From Bacteroidota bacterium (GTDB taxonomy: Bacteria > Bacteroidota > Bacteroidia > UBA7662 > JAIXUI01): a stretch of DNA of 37,888 nucleotides. The DNA is taken from assembly GCA_027484125.1 (NCBI GenBank), contig JAIXUI010000128.1:1-37888 (forward strand), in the 5' to 3' direction. Positions 33,727 through 37,888 of the stretch are shown in pieces. Every line of letters begins with the position of its first letter. Within the stretch, counting starts at the first letter, position 1. The notes under the pieces were generated by a model that saw only the letters and a program-made list of their open reading frames with translations, did no database searches and was not told the origin of the DNA. The position numbers were made by a program, and so were the translations under genes.

Positions 33727-36162
33727 ATGAACAAATGCGCTACTTCAAAAAAGGCTATTCCACTTTTACTGGCAGCTATGCTAAGTGCAGCTGTGGTTCC
33801 AGCTCAGGATAAAGGATTTCAACAGCCTGTACCGGAGCTGTTGCAACTTGCCGATGTAGAACTTCCTCCGGTTCCAGTGATCAGCAGAAACAACAAGTGG
33901 ATGGTTTTTCTACAACGGAAAGCCTTCAAAAGCCTTGAAGATCTGGGTGAGAACGAGTTGAAGCTTGGCGGTTTAAGAATCAACCCGGAATTATACAGCC
34001 CTACTCGTTCAACCTATTACACCGGGATTGAAGTAAAACAATTACCGGATGCTTCAACATTCAGCATAAAAGGGTTACCAGAGAAAATGCGCATTAGCAA
34101 CCTCAGCTTTTCACCTGACGAAAAACTTGCTGCTTTTATTCAGAAAGAAGAAACCGGACTAAGCCTATGGGTGATTAATCTGGTAGATGGAAGTGCCAAG
34201 TGCTTGGTAAAAGAAGGACTCAATGCCGTTTTAGGAAGCCCTTTTCAATGGAGTAAGAAAGATGGACACCTTTTTGTAAAACTGAGAGGCAGTGGATCAA
34301 TAGATTGGCGCAAACAAACCTTACCAACTGGTCCGGCTATCCAACAAGCTGCGAGAGAAAAAGCAGCAGCCCGTACTTATCAAGATTTATTGAAAAACCC
34401 GGAAGACGAAAACCGATTCCGCCATTATGTGACTTGTAGTTGGGTGGAAATCAATGCTGCAACCGGAACTCAAAACACTTTGTTGCCTGAAGGACTATGG
34501 AAACGCATCAGTTTTTCTCCCGATGGACAGTACTTTATCGCTGAACATCTCACCGGCACCTTCAGCTACGCACTCCCCTACTCGCTGTTTCCATCAGAAT
34601 TCAAACTCTACCAAAGCAATGGAACGCTGGTAAAAGTCATTGAAAGTCGACCCTTGCAGGATAAAATGTCCATCAGTTTTGATGCAGTTGAAGCAGGAAA
34701 AAGGGCCATCAGTTGGAGAGATGACAAACCTCATCAGCTATTCTGGGTGCAAGCACCAGACCAAGGCGACCCATCAAAACCGTCGGAAATCCGCGATGTG
34801 CTTTACTTAATGAAGGAAGATTTCAGCAGCAGTTATCCCATAGATTCGTTGAAATATCGTTTTGCCGGTATTCAATTTCACTCCGACAATCTGGCCATAG
34901 TACAGGATTCATGGAGAAAAAATCGACAAACCCAGACTTACGCCATTCAGCCGGGAAATGCCGAAGCAGCTTCCAAAGTGCTTTTCAGCCTTTCTACTGA
35001 AGATAAATACCAAGACCCGGGAAGCTTTTTGATGACCAGCCTTAAAAGTGGAGATGAAGTGCTACAGCGCTCCAAAGACGGACGTTTTCTCTATTTGCAA
35101 GGAGAAGGATTTAGCCCACAAGGCAACCGTCCATTCTTGGATCAGTATGAACTCGCAACAGGAAAAAGAACCACCCTCTGGAGAGCAGAAGGCAAAACGA
35201 CCTATGAGCGAATTGTTAGAGTGGTGGCCGCTGAACAAGTGTCATTAATTACCAGCATCGAAAGCCCAACCACCTATCCCAACCTATGGTGGAAAGAAGG
35301 CAAAAAACGAATAGCTCCACGACAAATTAGTTTCCGAGAAAATCCTTGGAAGGCGATGGCCGGTGTTACAAAGAAGAAAATTCAATATCTGAGAAAAGAT
35401 GGTGTAAATCTATCTGCAACGCTTTATTTGCCAGCAGGCTACCAACCACAAAAAGACGGAAGACTACCCTTGTTAATGGAAGCCTATCCAACTGAATTTA
35501 AAGACGACAAAGCTGCCGGGCAAATCACAAGTTCTCCGTTTGCCTTTACTTCCCTGAGCTGGGCTTCTCCGGTTTATTGGGTGATGCGTGGATTTGCCGT
35601 ATTGGAAAATGCTCAGTTCCCAATCATTGGAAAAGGCGATGCCGAGCCGAATGATACCTACATCACTCAATTGGTTGCCAATGCCGAAGCAGCTATTCAG
35701 GCGGTTGATAGCATGGGAATAGTAGATCCGAAACGCTGCGCAGTGATGGGACATTCTTACGGAGCATTCATGACTGCCAACTTACTCGCCCATTCTAATC
35801 TTTTTGCAGCAGGTATTGCACGAAGTGGTGCCTACAACCGAACCCTCACCCCCTTCGGGTTTCAGGCTGAAGACCGAAATTATTGGCAAGCGACCAAAGT
35901 GTATCAGGAAATGTCGCCATTCAACTACGCCAATCAAATAAAATCTTCTCTCTTACTCATCCACGGCGATGCTGACAACAACCCCGGAACTTTTACCTTG
36001 CAAAGTGAGCGAATGTTCCAAGCCATCAAAGGATTAGGAGGGGATGCCAGATTGGTACTGCTTCCCTTAGAAAGCCACAGTTACGCTGCCAAAGAAAACA
36101 TCCTTCACATGCTTTGGGAAATGGATAATTGGCTGATATCAAAAGTGAAAAACAAAAAATAG
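33727..36162 (+). CDS. Secreted S9 serine peptidase, glutamyl-endopeptidase-like (S9D)
   Basis: An 811-residue prolyl-oligopeptidase-family enzyme with a signal peptide (cleavage near AAVVPAQ). A beta-propeller covers about 40-540 and the alpha/beta-hydrolase domain about 545-811. Catalytic triad: Ser677 (GHSYGAFMTANLL), Asp750 (HGDADNNPGT) and His784 (ESHSYAA). The block GIARSGAYNRTLTPFGFQAEDR around the active site is very close to chloroplast glutamyl endopeptidases and their bacterial relatives, so cleavage after glutamate is more likely than after proline (inference). Location is probably periplasmic. Confidence 0.92.
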   Translation: MNKCATSKKAIPLLLAAMLSAAVVPAQDKGFQQPVPELLQLADVELPPVPVISRNNKWMVFLQRKAFKSLEDLGENELKLGGLRINPELYSPTRSTYYTGIEVKQLPDASTFSIKGLPEKMRISNLSFSPDEKLAAFIQKEETGLSLWVINLVDGSAKCLVKEGLNAVLGSPFQWSKKDGHLFVKLRGSGSIDWRKQTLPTGPAIQQAAREKAAARTYQDLLKNPEDENRFRHYVTCSWVEINAATGTQNTLLPEGLWKRISFSPDGQYFIAEHLTGTFSYALPYSLFPSEFKLYQSNGTLVKVIESRPLQDKMSISFDAVEAGKRAISWRDDKPHQLFWVQAPDQGDPSKPSEIRDVLYLMKEDFSSSYPIDSLKYRFAGIQFHSDNLAIVQDSWRKNRQTQTYAIQPGNAEAASKVLFSLSTEDKYQDPGSFLMTSLKSGDEVLQRSKDGRFLYLQGEGFSPQGNRPFLDQYELATGKRTTLWRAEGKTTYERIVRVVAAEQVSLITSIESPTTYPNLWWKEGKKRIAPRQISFRENPWKAMAGVTKKKIQYLRKDGVNLSATLYLPAGYQPQKDGRLPLLMEAYPTEFKDDKAAGQITSSPFAFTSLSWASPVYWVMRGFAVLENAQFPIIGKGDAEPNDTYITQLVANAEAAIQAVDSMGIVDPKRCAVMGHSYGAFMTANLLAHSNLFAAGIARSGAYNRTLTPFGFQAEDRNYWQATKVYQEMSPFNYANQIKSSLLLIHGDADNNPGTFTLQSERMFQAIKGLGGDARLVLLPLESHSYAAKENILHMLWEMDNWLISKVKNKK

Positions 36163-36225
36163 CCCTTGATAATGATTAAACCCAACCTCATTAATTGCCT
36201 AAACGTAAATACTAAAAACCTTAAT

Positions 36226-37722
36226 ATGAGAAAACTTTTACTTCTACTGGTATGCTTAAGTTGCGTACTCGTGTCCCATGCACAAATCTTTCGTGCAATT
36301 TCAGTATCCGGACAATTGATTAGTAATAATCCGGCTACGCCACTTGGAAATATCACCATTAACATGACGGATTCAAGTGCAAATTCAGGAGGAGGAATCA
36401 TAAGTACCACCTTAACCAATAACGCTGGTTTCTTCTATGATTCTTTGATGATTAGAGGCTCCCAAGGCGTTGTTTACATCTGGCTTTCGGATTGTAACAA
36501 CACCATGATTACTCAAATGATGCCTTATAATCCGGGAACTTCAAGTTTGAGTTTTGTTATCAACTATTGCGCTAGTTCAACTTCCGGCTGTGTGGCAAGT
36601 TTTACTCAGATCACCAACGGTCAGCAAGTTACATTTACAGGCAATATCCCCGTTCCGGGTCTGGCATACACCTACAACTGGTCGTTTGGAAACGGCAATA
36701 CCGGAACAGGAAGAACGGTAACCCAAAACTTCAACCCGGGCACCTACAATGTCTGTTTATATTTAACCGGACCTAATGGATGCAACGATACCGTTTGCCA
36801 AACCGTTACTGTAGGTGCTTCTACTTATCCAATGAATGGCGCAATTACAGGCCCGGTTTCTTCTCAAAATAATATTGTTGAAGTAATTCTCTATCAACTT
36901 CCCAATTGGATCGGATTAGATACGGTTCTTGCCTATCCCGACTCTATGTCAGGGGGCTATGTTTACTACTTCAATCCTGTATTATCCGGTCAATATGCAG
37001 TTCTTGCTCAATTAGCACCTAACTCATCTCAATACAGCTTGTTTCTTCCAACCTACTATGGCAATAGTGGTGCTTGGCAAACCTCAACCCCAATCACTGT
37101 GGGTCCTAATAGCCCAATGCCTCCCTACAACATCAGCATGATCAGCATGCCCATCATGCCGGCTGGCCCCGGTAACATTGGTGGGACTATCCTAAGAGGA
37201 AATTGGCGTGTAACCAATGGAGTGCTGCAAAACGTAAGGGTTCAGCTGCGCGACAACAATGGTCTTTTAGTAAGAAATTCCTTCACCAACGCCAATGGAA
37301 CCTTCAACTTTAGCAATTTGCCATTAGGCAACTATACGGTCTTGGTAGATTGGGGTGGAAGAACCATGACGCCCTATGGTGTAAGTCTTACTACTGCCCA
37401 AAACAGCGTTAACAACATTTTTGTAACGGTAAACCAAGGAAGCATTACCACTGGAGTTAACAATGAAGTCCAATTGAATAGCCTGGTATATCCTAACCCT
37501 GTTCAAAATGAGTTAAATCTGGCACTTCAAGCTACCGAAGCAGGAACTTGGAACATTGAAGTATTAGATATGAGCGGAAGAATCATCAGCCGCCAAACTC
37601 AGGATGTGACTTCCGGAAGCAACTTGATTACTTTCGACGCTACCAACTGGTCACGAGGATTGTATTTGCTACAAGGTTCAAACAATCAAGGAATTAAAAT
37701 CACGTACAAGCTCGTGAAATAA
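36226..37722 (+). CDS. T9SS-secreted surface protein with PKD and CnaB/SdrD-like domains
   Basis: 498 residues from the ATG at 36226, chosen because it begins a classic signal peptide (MRKLLLLLVCLSCVLVSHAQ); upstream codons are non-hydrophobic. Domains: an N-terminal carboxypeptidase-regulatory-like beta domain (about 22-112), a PKD domain (about 116-197, YNWSFGNGNTG and FNPGTYNVCLYL), a middle segment of unknown type (205-310), a CnaB/SdrD-B-like domain (about 315-405, with NGTFNFSNLPLGNY), and a T9SS C-terminal sorting domain (418-498, YPNP to YKLVK). The role is probably adhesion or matrix binding. A terminator follows at 37743. Confidence 0.9.
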   Translation: MRKLLLLLVCLSCVLVSHAQIFRAISVSGQLISNNPATPLGNITINMTDSSANSGGGIISTTLTNNAGFFYDSLMIRGSQGVVYIWLSDCNNTMITQMMPYNPGTSSLSFVINYCASSTSGCVASFTQITNGQQVTFTGNIPVPGLAYTYNWSFGNGNTGTGRTVTQNFNPGTYNVCLYLTGPNGCNDTVCQTVTVGASTYPMNGAITGPVSSQNNIVEVILYQLPNWIGLDTVLAYPDSMSGGYVYYFNPVLSGQYAVLAQLAPNSSQYSLFLPTYYGNSGAWQTSTPITVGPNSPMPPYNISMISMPIMPAGPGNIGGTILRGNWRVTNGVLQNVRVQLRDNNGLLVRNSFTNANGTFNFSNLPLGNYTVLVDWGGRTMTPYGVSLTTAQNSVNNIFVTVNQGSITTGVNNEVQLNSLVYPNPVQNELNLALQATEAGTWNIEVLDMSGRIISRQTQDVTSGSNLITFDATNWSRGLYLLQGSNNQGIKITYKLVK

Positions 37723-37742
37723 CCTAGCATCGACCTTTAGAG

Positions 37743-37772
37743 AAAGGGCTACCCAAACGGTAGCCCTTTTTT
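37743..37772 (+). terminator. Rho-independent terminator of the PKD/T9SS gene
   Basis: An 11-bp perfect stem (AAAGGGCTACC with GGTAGCCCTTT) with a 5-nt loop, continuing into a T-run. The group II intron begins two bases after the T-run. Confidence 0.9.
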
Positions 37773-37774
37773 AT

Positions 37775-37888
37775 GTGCGTCAGGCATGTGTATCAGCTCT
37801 AGGGTGGAAGTCCCGAGCGGGAGTTGCAGTACTTACCGTTAGCCAAGAGCAAGGGTGTCCGTTGTGAAGCGGAATCTGAAGGAAGCTG
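37775..37888 (+). mobile_element. Group II intron, 5' end of domain I (truncated by window)
   Basis: The stretch opens with GTGCG, the conserved GUGYG 5' end of group II introns. It has a domain I hairpin GCTCTAGGG/CCCGAGC (37796-37818), and the segment GGAATCTGAAGGAAGCTG at the very end, a conserved motif of bacterial intron domain I. The remaining ribozyme, any reverse transcriptase gene and the 3' boundary lie outside. The structural class cannot be decided from 114 nt. Confidence 0.85.

Noticed and set aside
37775-37888. Assignment of the intron to class C
   Set aside because: Position after a terminator fits class C, but 114 nt of domain I do not allow a class call.
1-37888. CRISPR array, tRNA, rRNA or prophage
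   Set aside because: No regularly spaced repeats, cloverleaf-like sequences, rRNA motifs or phage structural genes were found on reading both strands.

Overview
This window is a stretch of a Bacteroidota chromosome, most likely from a Flavobacteriales-like lineage, although the order cannot be settled from sequence alone. Four things point there. Two secreted proteins end in type IX secretion system (T9SS) C-terminal sorting domains. PorX, the T9SS-associated response regulator with a PglZ domain, is present. LpxC and FabZ are fused into one protein, which is typical of Bacteroidota. Several genes have a TAnnTTTG -7 promoter box and no obvious Shine-Dalgarno. Coding density is very high, and there is no rRNA, tRNA, CRISPR array or prophage.

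Layout: 1-504 is the 3' end of a T9SS cargo gene. 685-3234 is clpC, which converges on a minus-strand pair of secreted M16 peptidases (3342-6808, one inactive and one active). 6894-9539 holds a YiiX-like papain-fold protein and the potassium transporter kup. 9567-17103 is one tightly overlapping minus-strand operon: HD phosphohydrolase, lpxD, lpxC-fabZ, lpxA, an orphan ABC ATPase, queE, and an OmpA/PD40 protein with PorE-like architecture. Diverging from it, 17167-20338 is porX-tsaE-ald, joined by ATGA overlaps. After a hairpin-rich 262-nt gap come radA and a glutathione peroxidase gene, which converge on pruA. 24286-28355 is another compact plus-strand run: nhaD, rfbC, fluC, a tryptophan 2,3-dioxygenase gene and a WYL regulator. 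A palindromic operator-like site then precedes two short uncharacterised genes. A minus-strand PgpH-type HD phosphodiesterase gene follows, then a thiolase, a MATE transporter, an S9D glutamyl-endopeptidase-like enzyme and a second T9SS cargo protein with a PKD domain.

The window ends inside the 5' part of a group II intron, whose first base lies two bases after the T-run of a rho-independent terminator. This is the clearest mobile element here.

Functional themes are outer-membrane biogenesis and secretion (lipid A synthesis, PorX, the PorE-like protein, T9SS cargo), secreted proteolysis (M16 pair, S9D), proteostasis and DNA repair (ClpC, RadA), ion homeostasis (Kup, NhaD, FluC) and amino-acid catabolism (Ald, PruA, tryptophan dioxygenase). 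I saw no clear new defence system. The least explained parts are the two small genes at 28423-28969 with their palindromic upstream site, the structured radA leader, and the intron boundary.
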